Assembly (NCBI GenBank): GCA_022836615.1
Contig: MU405480.1
Coordinates: 1-20,619 of the forward strand
From: Annulohypoxylon bovei var. microspora
Taxonomy: Eukaryota; Ascomycota; Sordariomycetes; Xylariales; Hypoxylaceae
DNA: 20,619 nucleotides
Direction: 5' to 3'
In this document: positions 1-9,194 of the stretch, piece after piece
Layout: each line of letters starts with the position of its first letter
How positions within the stretch are numbered: the stretch's first letter is position 1
Translations under genes and position numbers: made by a program
Notes under the pieces: generated by a model
The model's input: only the letters and a program-made list of their open reading frames with translations
What the model was told of the DNA's origin: nothing
The model's database searches: none

Positions 1-420
1 AATTTATTAATTTAAATTTTTAATATAATAAAATCTTTATTATTATTAATATTTTTTTATTATAAATCTTATAATTTAATTTCGTTTTATATAATATTTT
101 TAAATAAAATATTATAAGGTGTTAAAGTTTATTCGAAAACTTTCTTTATAATAAAAAACCTATTATTATTTTATTTAAAATGTTAATATCCATTTTAATT
201 TTGTAATTATATAAAAAATATATAAATATTAAAGCTTAAATTAACTGGTTTTTTAATTTTTTAAACGCCGCTTTGTATTCGTTTATTTAAATTATATTTA
301 CATTTTACCGTGTTAATTATAATAGAAATTTTATAATTTATTTATATTTTTTAATAAATTTTTTATAAAAATTATAAAATCTTAAAAATAATTATATTTT
401 ATAAAATATTACTTTCTTAT
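1..420 (-). pseudogene. Gypsy B RNase H remnant (partial at window edge)
   Basis: Read on the minus strand, this stretch gives a broken RNase H domain of a Ty3/gypsy polyprotein, continuing directly from the RT above it. The conserved link after the RT shows as NFYKKFI near 340-380, followed by a segment like the family's 'AFxxLKxxLxxAPIL' (seen as AAFKKLKNQLI near 240-280). Then comes a stretch like 'VLLQ...PVAFYSK' carrying RIP-type stops. Several Gln codons read as TAA. The domain runs off the left edge, so its C-terminal part and any integrase lie outside. It is a dead remnant: stops and at least one frame change are present. The assignment rests on my reading of the frames and the family pattern. 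Confidence 0.68.
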
Positions 421-907
421 TTTTAATAAACGTTTATTAATAACAAATAATTTTTATTTTATTAAGGTTAATGTTAACACTTTTAATATTAATATAAAAT
501 TTAAAGAATTTTATTTTAATTACATAAAATTCACATTTCGTAATATTTGCTTAAAAACTTACCTCACATAAACAATTTAAGATTTTTTAAATATATTCCT
601 TATATTTTTTTCGATTTTTAAAAAAAATAAAAATATTATTTAAATATATAATATAAAATTTATTTAAATATTTTTAAAATATATCATTAATATATTATTA
701 AAATGTTAATAATCCATTCGTTAATTTAAATAATAACACCTTAAATTAATAAACTTTATATTTCGTTTAAAATATTATTAAATTTTTATTTTTTATAATT
801 AAATAAATCTTATAAAACGTTTATTTAATATTAATTTTAAAGAATATTTTTCCTTTTATAACTTAAGTTAAAATTTTTTTAATTAATAATAATAAATATT
901 TATTTTT

Positions 908-912
908 ATAAA
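908..912. repeat. 5-bp target-site duplication, left of LTR copy 1
   Basis: ATAAA here is repeated exactly at 1174-1178, immediately outside the 261-bp LTR. The host RT reading is interrupted at this point. Confidence 0.75.
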
Positions 913-1173
913 TGTCATGGTTTAAACCATGGTTTAAATTATAAAGGGTGGAACATAATACATAAAAAGATAAAAGATAAAGAAAAGGTTATTTATGGGG
1001 CGATAAACAAGGCGGTGAAAATAAGCAATTACTTATCGCTTTTTTGCATGTAAAAAGCTTAATTAACGCCGCGGCGTTAAAAATCTTTTTTTTTTTCGTA
1101 ACTTTATTATTTTTAAACAACCGTACGAATAAAATCGCTTTTGCGCCACTTTAAATTTACGCCCTTCGTGATA
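913..1173 (+). mobile_element. Solo LTR copy 1 (261 bp)
   Basis: A 261-bp unit begins TGTCATGGTTTAAACC and ends CCTTCGTGATA. The original end was probably TGACA, giving the short inverted ends TGTCA/TGACA expected of an LTR. Two more copies lie at 11244-11504 (inverted, same 261-bp length) and 15708-18219 (interrupted). Differences between copies are almost all C/T or G/A. It sits inside the RT of gypsy B with an exact ATAAA duplication on both sides and no internal region, so it is best read as a solo LTR left by recombination. A small TIR DNA element with 5-bp duplications is a possible alternative. It is the least RIPed of the three copies: several GC-rich words remain, for example GCCGCGGCG near 1068-1076. 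Confidence 0.75.
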
Positions 1174-1178
1174 ATAAA
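1174..1178. repeat. 5-bp target-site duplication, right of LTR copy 1
   Basis: ATAAA, identical to 908-912. Confidence 0.75.
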
Positions 1179-1550
1179 TAAAAAAGTTTAACTTTTTATA
1201 ATTTATATAAAATCTTAACTTACCATTTGCTTTTTTAATAAAAAATACCGGTATTACTTATAAAATAAATAAAAATTTAATAAAAATTTTTTATAAATTA
1301 TTTATAATATAATCTTTATAAACTTTCATTTCTTTTAATAATATTTTATATAAAAAATTATAATTTAAATTATTAAAATTTATATTTAATTTAATATAAT
1401 AATTTATTTTTAAACGATATAATAATAACTTATTAAACATTACTTTATTAAATACATTTAAATGTTCGTGATATTCCATAAATACCACTTCCAAAGCTAT
1501 TTTTTATAATTTTTTTTCATTATCCGAAAGGTATTCATTTATTTTTTTTT

Positions 1551-1894
1551 CATTAATAAACTTATTAAACATATACAAGTTAATTATCCCATATTCCAAT
1601 TAATTTAACCCTTAAAATATTTCATAAAAAGCAATTACATTAATAATTACCACATTAAATAATTTATATTTATATTAATTAAAATTATCCTTTTATAATT
1701 TATAAGGATTTTAAGCATCTTAATTATTATATATTTTTTTAAATTAATTGGTTATTTTTATATATAATTTAATTAATGTTAATTTTTTATATTTTTTTTA
1801 TTAAAGGTTTAATATATCTTTTTAATCCTTATATTTAAATTAAAATATCCTTTAATATTTTTATATAAAAGTTATAATATTATTTTTGGAATTA
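1551..1894 (-). pseudogene. Gypsy B protease-RT linker, proximal part
   Basis: On the minus strand this leads into the RT with a segment like INEYLSDNEKK near 1510-1560, typical of the spacer before the RT. The rest is too RIPed to align by eye. It ends at ATTA (1891-1894), where gypsy A1 has inserted; the matching sequence resumes after 8417. Confidence 0.5.
1891..1894. repeat. Target-site duplication of gypsy A1 (left)
   Basis: ATTA immediately precedes the LTR terminus TGTGAC and is repeated at 8414-8417 just after the other LTR. A 5-bp reading (AATTA) is also possible if the final A of the right LTR is counted. Confidence 0.65.
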
Positions 1895-2206
1895 TGTGAC
1901 GGTTCTTATAAGTAACGGTAAACTTGTGCTATATGGGGTTAAAAATGAGGTTATTTTCATTAATAAGAAAGAAAGGGAAAAGTAACAACCTTTTATCTTT
2001 AGGGCTACGATATTTATGTTTAAAAATGTGGATTAGGTTAATCAGCGTGGAAACCCTTTTTATACATATTTTAATAACTTTTATAACCCATTTAAAGTTA
2101 TTAATAATTTCATTATAAAGACCTATGCTTATTGTATTTGCAGTTATAATATAAGCTCGCATTAATTTTTACCTTAATTAATTTTTTAAGTCCTTAACTT
2201 ATAATA
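1895..2206 (-). repeat. 3' LTR of gypsy A1
   Basis: This 312-bp repeat aligns end to end with 8102-8413. For example, TTAAAAATGAGGTTATTTT and CTACGATATTTATG occur in both. The differences I checked are all transitions. On the minus strand it should start TG...; it reads TATTATAAG where the 5' LTR has TGTTACGGG, as expected from RIP. The other terminus, TGTGACGG on the plus strand, is intact. A third copy lies at 12627-12935 on the plus strand. Any stop-free stretches in it are chance. Confidence 0.9.
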
Positions 2207-2209
2207 ATA

Positions 2210-2228
2210 CCCCTTTCCCCCATTTTCT
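2210..2228 (-). promoter_or_regulatory. Polypurine tract of gypsy A1
   Basis: On the minus strand this reads AGAAAATGGGGGAAAGGGG, a purine run with a single T, ending 3 bp before the 3' LTR. Ty3/gypsy elements use such a tract to prime plus-strand DNA synthesis. Its position fixes the element's orientation independently of the coding traces. Confidence 0.8.
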
Positions 2229-2234
2229 AAGGCT

Positions 2235-2450
2235 TATGATCGTAAAGGCTTCCTTACCCACCCCGTTTCCTGCCCCGAATCACTGGCAAAACGTCTTTAA
2301 AGCCTTTATATCTTTTAATTTTTCCCAAGGCTTCCATATTAACTCTGCATAACCCTTCCATTTAATTAATACCATCCTACGTACGCCCCATCTTTTACGC
2401 TTGCTTTCCAATCACAAGATTTCTTTAATAATATATTCGAAATCTTCGCC
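2235..2450 (-). pseudogene. Gypsy A1 integrase C-terminal chromodomain, nearly intact
   Basis: The minus-strand frame from about 2444 down to 2235 stays open for 70 codons apart from two TGA stops. It reads DFEYIIKEIL, then KRKRWGVRRMVLIKWKGYAE, then LIWKPWEKLKDIKALKTFCQ, then FGAGNGVGKEAFTI. The VLIKWKGY core and the W-x-P after it are the chromodomain signature. In chromoviruses this module at the end of integrase steers insertion to modified histones. Both stops can come from CGA Arg codons by a C-to-T change. The segment is much richer in G/C than the rest of the element, so RIP has been weaker here. The end of the domain is uncertain. Confidence 0.85.
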
Positions 2451-2789
2451 GTTTTAATTAATAAAAGGTAATAATTAAACGTTATTTTATACCTAAAATA
2501 ACAACAGGTTTATGGTTATTAATTTAAATAATTTAATATAAAATCGTGGTTAAATTCCTATAAATACGTTTAATTTTACCATATAAAGGTTAATTACTTT
2601 AATTACTTTGTATTTCGCGTGTAACTAAGAAAGTTTCTTTTTAAATTATAATATTATAATATTTTTTAAATTTAATTAAACCTTGTCATTTACTTTATAT
2701 TTAAAGCCTTTTAATCGGGATTAATTTATTATACGTTTTATATATTTTTAAATTATAACCATGATAATTTAAGTATATTTATTAACCTT
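2451..2789 (-). pseudogene. Gypsy A1 integrase-chromodomain linker
   Basis: This RIPed stretch lies between the integrase core and the chromodomain on the minus strand. By position it should encode the integrase C-terminal linker. I see no clear motif. Confidence 0.45.
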
Positions 2790-3625
2790 TTTAATTTTAA
2801 TTATAAAATCCACAGCTTATTATTCTTTAAATGATTTATTTAAGGTTTTATTAACGATTTACTTAATTAAATATACGTAATATCCATACATTATATAAAA
2901 AGGGTTTAACCCGGCTATTATGTTTTAATTATTAATCGTTACCATCGTTATAAATAACATCTTTAATTAATTAAATTATGCGTAAGTTAAAAAACATCAT
3001 AAATATGTTTATACTTTTTAATTTATCCTTTTTATAAACCCATTAATTTTTAAATTAAAAATAATAAATAAACGTTATACCACCTTTATTAATTCACAAA
3101 GTTTCGTCCAAAATACGCTCGTTTAATTGTTTTTTTAATTTAATATTACCGTTGTAAAAAAGCCGTAATACTTAATGTAGGTATATATAAACCTTGTGGT
3201 ATACGTTTTAACTTTTATGGTATTTATTATTTTTAATAAAATTTATTTTAATAACCGGTAAGTAATTATTATTAAATATTAAGGGTTTTCCTTCTTTTTT
3301 GCCGGCATTTTTATTATAAAATTAATAAACAGCTTTAAAAAGTAATAATTAAGGATAAATAAAAGTTTTAATAACCTTTTTTATTAAGTTTATTAAATAT
3401 AAGCTTGGTTACAAATATTATAATTCTTATAAAACTTTTATATATCTTGTTTTATAACTAGTTAATAAAAAAACTTTAAAGCGATTACGATAATATTATC
3501 CCTTTTTAAATAACCCGTAACATAAAAATCGTGGACATTTTGAATTATAACCGTTTTAAAAAGCTTTTAATCCGGTATTTACGTTCGTTCCTTAAATAAT
3601 ACGATTCCTTTATCGTTTAAGTTAT
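2790..3625 (-). pseudogene. Gypsy A1 integrase remnant (DDE type)
   Basis: Several frames on the minus strand recover Ty3/gypsy integrase landmarks. KGIVLFKERT near 3585-3620 precedes the HHCC zinc-binding part. RLLKLLFI and FINFIIKMPAKKKENP follow; the family has 'SIDFITxMPxxK', so the first catalytic Asp is now Asn. KTYTTRFIYTYIKYYGF is seen near 3175-3225, then FWTKLCELIKV near 3075-3110. The second-Asp motif 'SDRG' is destroyed. GLNPFYIMYGYY appears near 2875-2910. The catalytic residues and zinc ligands are thus largely lost, and stops occur throughout, mostly Trp, Gln or Arg codons turned to TAA, TAG or TGA. Confidence 0.8.
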
Positions 3626-3984
3626 ATTTAACGATTAAAACTTTATAATCTTTAAGAATTAATAAAAAATAATGATTACCTTTATTAATAATTTTATAAA
3701 TCGTTTTAAAGTTTATATTTTTAATAACCTTTTAATCTCATAAAGTTTATAAGTTTTCGTTATAAAAAATTCTTTTTCCGGTAAGTATGGTTACGAAGCT
3801 TTAATCCGGTGTTACCCTTTTTTTTAATATTTTAATAACATTTATTAAGAATATTTAAATATTTATCACCGTCGTTTTTATTAAAAGTAACCATTTTTAT
3901 TTAAGTAAATATTATATATAATTTACCACCTTTTTATTTTTTTGGTTTATTAAAATATTTTAACTTCGTTTTAATAAAACATTA

Positions 3985-4535
3985 AATTGTTTTATTTCTT
4001 TATTAACCCGATATTTTATAATAAAATTAAATCCCGATAAAGTTTACTTTTAACGTATTTAACGTTTATTTAATTTGCGAATAATTATAAAATATTTTAA
4101 GTTTTTATGGTTTATGAAAATTATAAAAAGTTTAACCATTTTTTATAACTCTTTTTACCATACTTTTATTAACTTAATAATCGTTAAAAGCTTTTTATTA
4201 TATATTTCGTAATTACATTTAATTAATAATAACTTTATTAAGTAATAAACCACAAGCTTTAATATCCCATTATAATTTTTTTATAAAAAGCAGGTTTTTA
4301 AAGCTTACCCCGAGCAATCCGCTTTTAAATATATCTCCCGATCGGGGTTTTAATAAGCTAAGATTAATGCGGTAATAAATAAATGTTTCAATTCTTCGAA
4401 CGCCACGTTTACTTTTTACTTTTATTTAAAAAGGGCCCCTTTTTTCGTTAAGATAATTAAAGGGGTAATTAATTTATTAAATCTTTCGATGAATGTTTTA
4501 TAAAAGTTCGTGAACTTTAAAAAGTTACGAACTTT
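3985..4535 (-). pseudogene. Gypsy A1 RNase H remnant
   Basis: Reading down the minus strand from 4535, the sequence gives KVRNFLKFTNFYKTFIERFN, then TPLIILTKKGALFK, then VAFEELKHLFITALILAY and NPDREIYLKADCSG near 4300-4350. The family has 'VEADASGxALG', so the catalytic Asp is retained while a neighbouring Gly is lost. CNYEIYNKKLLTI and INHKNLKYF follow near 4085-4200. The order and spacing match the RNase H domain that follows the RT in Ty3/gypsy. In-frame stops make it non-functional. Confidence 0.85.
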
Positions 4536-5340
4536 TTATACGTTTATAAATGGTTTCCACCTTTTAATAATTATAATTTTATTAAAATTTACTTTAATCT
4601 TTTTTTTTATTATAACGATAAAGCTTAAATATTTAATTTCCTTTATAATAAAAAAGCATTTAAAAAAGTTTAACTTTAAATTAACGTTACCGAAACGTTT
4701 TAACACCGTTTTAACCTTATTTATATAATCCTTATAAAACCCATTTAAATAAATTACCACATTATCCATATATATTAAATAATAATCATTTAAAAGGTCG
4801 AATAAAGTTTTATTAATATAACGTTAAAACGTTATTAACGCCCCGCATAATTTAAAAGGTATAATTAATCATTCGAAAGTTTTAAATTAAATGCGAAAAA
4901 TAGTTTTTTATTTATTTTTTTCTTTTATCCGTAACTTATAAAATACGGCTTTAATGTTAACCTTAATTAACCACTTGGTTTTATAAAAAGATTATAAGGT
5001 TTCTTTAATTAATGGTAATAAATAACGGTCGCGTATTAAAATGGCGTTAAAAGCCTTATAATTCACATAAAACCGGAAGCCGTTTTTTAATTTTTTTACG
5101 AATAATACCGGTGCCTTTTTTAATAAGTTATTAACCTTAATCCACCTTTTATTTAATAAATTTATTAAGGTTTTTCATAATATTAAAAACTTTTCTTTTA
5201 ACATGCCATATAAAAGCCCTTATAAAACCTTTTTTTCTTTACTTTAATCGTTTTTTTACAAGTTAACCTTAATATTTAACCTTGGCCTTAATAATAATAA
5301 CGTTATACCTTCATTATTTAAGAAATTTTTAACCCGATCT
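4536..5340 (-). pseudogene. Gypsy A1 reverse transcriptase remnant
   Basis: On the minus strand the domain starts with GITLLLLRPRLN (family 'PPxRP'), then LINLLNKRWIKVNN, then PVLFVKKLKNGFRFYVNYKA near 5040-5110 (family 'PVLFVKKxGGxLRFCVDYRxLN'). The palm's catalytic Y-x-D-D box lies near 4755-4775 and reads MDNVVIYLNG after a Tyr codon, with one Asp now Asn. The following 77 codons are open: NKVKTVLKRFGNVNLKLNFF and IKEIKYLSFIV. The homologous plus-strand copy at 19560-20280 shows both Asp codons as Asn. Much of the middle palm region (4800-5030) is stop-rich. Confidence 0.88.
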
Positions 5341-5499
5341 TTTAATTCATTAAATAACACTTCTTAAATTTAATTAATCATAAGCTTTTCTTTTTTTTTT
5401 AATGCGATATTAATATCTCATATAATAACATTAAAAACTTAAACGTTTTCGCCGTTTTTCTTATATTAACGTTTTTTTTCTTAAGTTATAAATGTTAAA

Positions 5500-5990
5500 A
5501 ACACATTTCCCATTATATATTTAACCTTTTTAACTTATAAACACTTTATTTTAACGTCGTAAAATATTTAAATAATGTTTTAACCTTTTTTATATATTAC
5601 TAAGTCGTGTTTTTTTAAATTTATTTTAATTAACTTCCTTTTTACCTTATAAATAACGTCGTTTTATTTTATTTATTATTTTCTTAATATTAAAAAAAAC
5701 GTAAAATCTAAGATAATATAACCTTATATCCGTTCTTTTTTACCGTTTATATTAATTTCCATATATATAAACGTATTAATTATATAAAATTTTTCATCTT
5801 TAATTAATTTTAATTTTTTTTTTTAAATAAATATACGCAATAATTTTATTTATTATATAAATCTTTTATTAAATATTAAATATATTAAATATCTTAAATT
5901 TATAAACGTATTAATAAACTTTTATCCGTTTAATAAAGTTTCGATTAAAAAAAAAATAATATATATTTTATTTAAAGTTTTTTTAATATT
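5500..5990 (-). pseudogene. Gypsy A1 protease remnant
   Basis: The minus strand here gives a weak aspartic protease region. LIETLLNG near 5935-5965 stands where the family has 'LxDSG', so the catalytic Asp appears changed to Asn. KFINTFINLRY follows. Further on, NTFIYMEININGKKERI near 5735-5790 and a segment like 'ILGKPWM...NDVIYKAK' near 5640-5720 match the C-terminal protease region of fungal chromoviruses. The assignment depends on the order gag-PR-RT and on short motifs. In copy A2 this region took two insertions (15708-18219 and 18366-19079), and the unoccupied sites are visible here at about 5902-5906 and 5752-5759. Confidence 0.65.
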
Positions 5991-6109
5991 TATAAGTTTT
6001 AATATTAACCTTTAAACGTAACTTTACTTAAAGGTTATTCGTTTTCCGAACTCTTTAATAATTCGTAATTATTTTTAATATTCCGATTATTTTAAACCTT
6101 TATAATGGC

Positions 6110-6542
6110 CACTTGTGGCGTACTATTTCCGTTATTACGGTTTAACCGAAATACGGCTCGAAACAATGGGTAGGTTATTGCAAGGTGTTTTATTTTTATG
6201 CAACGAATATATTTACCTTTTTTCTTAAGTTTCTTAAATTCTTGGTTTAACCTCCATCATGCCTTTAATAGGTTATTATTATCTTAACGCAAGCCACTTA
6301 TTTAACCCATCGTTGCAATTATTATAACAATTAAGGTTATATAATTCATTTTATTTATAATTATATTTTCGTTTTTATCGAACTTTAATCTTTATTTTTA
6401 AGTAATTATTATATTAATAAAATTAATAACTTTTTAATTAAATATTCCTTCGTATTAAATGGTCGTAAAACGGTTATTTTTTTTTTTATAATCCGATACC
6501 TTTTCCATTTTAACCATTACGTTATTAACCTTAATTACCCAC
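6110..6542 (-). pseudogene. Gypsy A1 gag C-terminal part with zinc-knuckle remnant
   Basis: On the minus strand a frame gives QEFKKLKKKGKYIRCIKIKH followed by LAITYPLFRAV at about 6140-6240. This is the CCHC zinc knuckle of gag nucleocapsid ('CxRCGKxGHLAxxCP'), with the first and last Cys now Tyr (TGC/TGT to TAC/TAT) and both Gly turned to Lys-type codons: all G-to-A changes. The central Cys and His survive. STPQVA follows. Gag binds and packages the element RNA in the cytoplasm. The upstream part of gag continues after the MITE, at 7400-8060. Confidence 0.7.
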
Positions 6543-6550
6543 TTATTATA
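6543..6550. repeat. 8-bp target-site duplication of MITE 1 (left)
   Basis: TTATTATA is repeated exactly at 7392-7399. The paralogous empty site in gypsy A2 (15059-15066, TATAATAA on that strand) has a single copy. Confidence 0.92.
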
Positions 6551-7391
6551 GAGTGATGCTAAAGACAGATTGGTTTTTTCCCTTTTTACAAATTACTTTT
6601 CTTCATCAGCTGATTGTAACCGCCCATCAGTTGTTTGTTACATATTATTAAACTAACCAACTTAAATACCTTTACTTACCTGCCTTTTAAATTAACCCCT
6701 TATTATCGTTTATTAAATCAAAAATATATTAATTAATAATAAGCAATGTTAAATCCGCTGTATAAGAGGGTGTCAAAAGGTACTTAAAGTCCCATACAAA
6801 TCGCCATACAATTAAAGGTACCAGCAGCCCACGAAAATTCAATCAATTCAACCTACTTTTCCCCTACTACAGCCTACATACCCTCCCCTTTCTCTCATAT
6901 CTCCCCTTTTAATCCGGGGCCAAATTTCTTGTAATTAAAAAATCAGATAAATCTCAAAATACGCTTTCGAATGATCTAGGTTATATCCCTTAAAGATCTC
7001 TGTATGGCTGGTAAATCAGGTTGAAAGATAATTGTATATAGGGCAAGGAAGGCTACGCAAAAGATATCGCAGGATTACTTAAGGAAAACTCCTATATACA
7101 CCCAGCTTTGAAGCTGATTTCCCACCCACACAGCTATTTGTAATAGATGTAACCTAAATCAATCCAAAGAGCTGTTCGCGATCTATTTGACTTTGTAATT
7201 ACAAGAAATTTGATGAAGGATTGAAGTGGGAGATATGGGAGAAAGGGAAGGTATGTAGGTGGGTGTGGGCGCGTGGATTTTTCTAAGTTCAATTGAGGTG
7301 CTATTGGCAGACCGCTGCCAGGCCGTCAACAGCTGCACCAAAAAGTAATCTGTAAAACTTGAAAAAAACCAATCTGTCTTTAGCATCACTC
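6551..7391. mobile_element. MITE 1: non-RIPed hAT-like element, 841 bp
   Basis: An 841-bp insertion of visibly higher G/C sits in the gag region of gypsy A1. Its ends are inverted repeats: GAGTGATGCTAAAGACAGAT at the left is exactly mirrored at the right, and the match continues imperfectly for about 55 bp. An exact 8-bp duplication flanks it, the size made by hAT-superfamily transposases. It has no long coding frame, so it must be non-autonomous. From 6741 (AAGCAATGTTAAATCCG) to about 7305 it aligns with MITE 3 at 18366 to about 18950, although MITE 3's right end is missing here. The left 190 bp (6551-6740) has no counterpart. It shows little RIP, so it inserted after its host was mutated. 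Confidence 0.88.
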
Positions 7392-7399
7392 TTATTATA
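7392..7399. repeat. 8-bp target-site duplication of MITE 1 (right)
   Basis: TTATTATA, identical to 6543-6550. Confidence 0.92.
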
Positions 7400-8101
7400 A
7401 TCCTTTTTATTTAATTTTTTTATTATAAGAACGTTCTTTAATTTATTATTTAACTTTGCGTTAATATAACCGATTTTATTTTCCTTTTTTTAATTTAACT
7501 TATTAATTAAAATTAACTTACTTTCGAAATTAACAAGGAAATCGCCGAAATATTAAAAAACACCTTAACGCATTTTAATTAAATCTTAATAAACAATTTA
7601 AATCGATTATTTATTTTTAAATTTTTTAATTAAAACTTAAATAAAAGCTTTATTATTATATAACTTATTAAACTTTCCCGTGTTAAACCATTATATTAAA
7701 CGTTACCGTTTTTTAATTAAAATTAAAAACATAATTTTTAAATATTTATTTTTTTTTAATCTAAGGTATATTATATTTTCCGAAATAAAAAGATTTAATA
7801 TAACCACATATATCAAGAAATTTTCTTATTCATTAATCCAAATTAAACATTTATCTTTAATTAAAATCATTTCTTCGGTTTCGTAAAACGAATTAAAGTT
7901 ACTTAATGAATTAATTATAAGGTTATTAAAAAAATTATCGAAAAGTTTATATATATTTAAATCGTGTTAATAAAAAATAATAAATGTTATAAAGTTTTAA
8001 TTATTTATTACTTAAAAGATATTTATATATTAAGTTATCATTTAACGTAATAAACGCTTTTTTAAAAACTTTTATTAATTAAAAAATAATTAATAAAAAT
8101 A
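7400..8101 (-). pseudogene. Gypsy A1 gag N-terminal part and 5' untranslated region
   Basis: This follows the 5' LTR on the minus strand and aligns with 12936-13341 plus 14763-15060 of gypsy A2. That identifies it as leader and gag of the same element. No domain motif can be read; frames are stop-rich. The tRNA primer-binding site, expected directly inside the LTR near 8080-8101, is too RIPed to assign to a tRNA. The stop-free plus-strand frame near 7680-7886 is antisense and not a gene. The site corresponding to the 1.4-kb insert of A2 is uninterrupted near 7690-7700. Confidence 0.65.
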
Positions 8102-8413
8102 TATAACAATTCTTATAAACAACGATAAATTTATATTATATAAGGTTAAAAATGAGGTTATTTTTATTAATAAAAGAAAAAGGAAAAAATAATAATTTTT
8201 CGTCCTTAAAGCTACGATATTTATGCTTAAAAATGTGGATTAAGTTAATTAACGTGGAAACCCCTTTTATACGTATTTTAATAACTTCCACAACCCATTT
8301 AAAGTTATTAATAATTTCATCATGGGGACCTACGCTTATCGCGTTTATAACCATGATATAAGCTCGCGTTAATCTTTACCTTAATTAACTTTCCGGGTCC
8401 TTAACCCGTAACA
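8102..8413 (-). repeat. 5' LTR of gypsy A1
   Basis: This 312-bp partner of 1895-2206 reads TGTTACGGGTTAAGGACC at its start on the minus strand and ends at 8102, where TGTGACGG of the partner has become TATAACAA. It retains more G/C at this terminus than the 3' LTR does. Promoter and polyadenylation signals should lie here but cannot be picked out in such AT-rich DNA. Confidence 0.9.
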
Positions 8414-8417
8414 ATTA
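8414..8417. repeat. Target-site duplication of gypsy A1 (right)
   Basis: ATTA, matching 1891-1894. Confidence 0.65.
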
Positions 8418-8933
8418 TTAAATTTCTTTTTTTATTAAATAAGTTTTTTAATAATTATTAATATATTTTATTTAATTATTAATATATTTTTTTAAATTCT
8501 TTTATTTATTAATGTATTAAAGTTTTATTATTTTTTTTAATTAAAATATAATAAAACGGATTATTTTTTCCGGTTTACAAAGATTAATGTTTTTTAAACG
8601 TTATTTTATAACGTATTTAGCTTTCATATTTTATTATTTTTTATTATTCGTTTTTTTTATTAAAATTACTTTTTAATTTATATTTTTTTAATATTTAAGA
8701 TCGCTTAATAATTTGTTAATTTAATTTATAAAGATATTTTATAAACTTAAATTTAACGTTTATTTTTTTAAAAATATTAATTATTTTTTTTTATAATTTA
8801 TTAATATGTTATAATAAATAAAAAATTTCTTATTAATAATTAAATTGTATTTTATATTAATTATTAATAATATAATATCTTTAATTTTTTTGTTTTATAA
8901 TTAAATATAAACTTTAATTATTACGTTTATAAT
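8418..8933 (-). pseudogene. Gypsy B protease-RT linker, distal part
   Basis: This is extremely AT-rich sequence between the gypsy A1 insertion site and the gypsy B protease. By position it is the linker of the interrupted gypsy B polyprotein. I see no motif. Confidence 0.4.
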
Positions 8934-9194
8934 TTAAGTTTCTTTTTCATTAAAACTTAAAATTATGGCAGGATTAAATTTCTTTAATTTTTCGGTTTTT
9001 AAGTATTTAATTATTTTTATAATATAAGGAATATTCATTAATATATATATGTTTATTTTTATATCGATAAATGTTTCAATTATTAAGTTTATTTTATTTT
9101 TTATTACAATATATTTTATTAATAAAGGTCCTTTTTTAAATATTTCTTTTAATAAATTAATAAATACCTTTATATAAACTTTTATACCTAACAT
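8934..9194 (-). pseudogene. Gypsy B aspartic protease remnant
   Basis: An 86-codon stop-free minus-strand stretch reads KVFINLLKEIFKKGPLLIKY, then NLIIETFIDIKINIYILMN, then EKLKKFNPAIILSFNEKET. It resembles the retropepsin region of Ty3/gypsy elements, where 'xxTFVDTGANGxxFMN' carries the catalytic Asp. Here the Asp remains (FID), but the following Thr-Gly-Ala has become Ile-Lys-Ile, fitting C-to-T and G-to-A changes. It is separated from the RT at 1551 only by gypsy A1 and a linker, which fits PR followed by RT on the same strand. Open length in such AT-rich DNA is weak evidence; the motif order is the better support. Confidence 0.62.

Larger units (their letters stand above)
421..1550 (-). 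pseudogene. Gypsy B reverse transcriptase remnant, split by a solo LTR
   Basis: This is the degenerate RT of a minus-strand Ty3/gypsy element. The N-terminal part (1180-1500) reads FMEYHEHLNVF, then NKLLLYRL (family 'KLPPHRP'), then PVFFIKKANGKLRF (family 'PVLFVKKxxGxLR') and NYKKLN. The polypeptide is then broken by the solo LTR at 913-1173. It resumes below 908 with NKYLLLLI (family 'RYPLPLI') and reaches the catalytic box near 628-645, which reads IIYLNNIF where the family has YLDDI. Both catalytic Asp codons have become Asn, the change RIP makes on the opposite strand. KCEFYV follows near 520-540. The closest relatives appear distinct from gypsy A in this window, since the sequence differs throughout. 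Confidence 0.8.
1895..8413 (-). mobile_element. Gypsy A1: full-length RIPed chromovirus LTR retrotransposon
   Basis: This is a complete Ty3/gypsy element on the minus strand, about 5.67 kb once the MITE at 6551-7391 and its extra TSD are removed. Evidence: two aligned 312-bp LTRs in direct orientation, TG...CA ends (5' LTR read on the minus strand begins TGTTACGGG), a polypurine tract beside the 3' LTR, a matching ATTA at both outer edges, and internal domains in the order gag, PR, RT, RNase H, IN, chromodomain. That order with a C-terminal chromodomain places it among fungal chromoviruses. All coding parts are dead. It is inserted in gypsy B between the protease and RT regions. A second copy in the opposite orientation starts at 12627 and is more heavily mutated. 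Confidence 0.9.

Noticed and set aside
1924..2162. Open frames on both strands within the LTRs (also 8136-8361)
   Set aside because: They lie in the gypsy A LTRs and recur only because the LTR is repeated.
7183..7389. 68-codon minus-strand frame
   Set aside because: It lies inside MITE 1 and runs into its inverted end; no recognisable protein.
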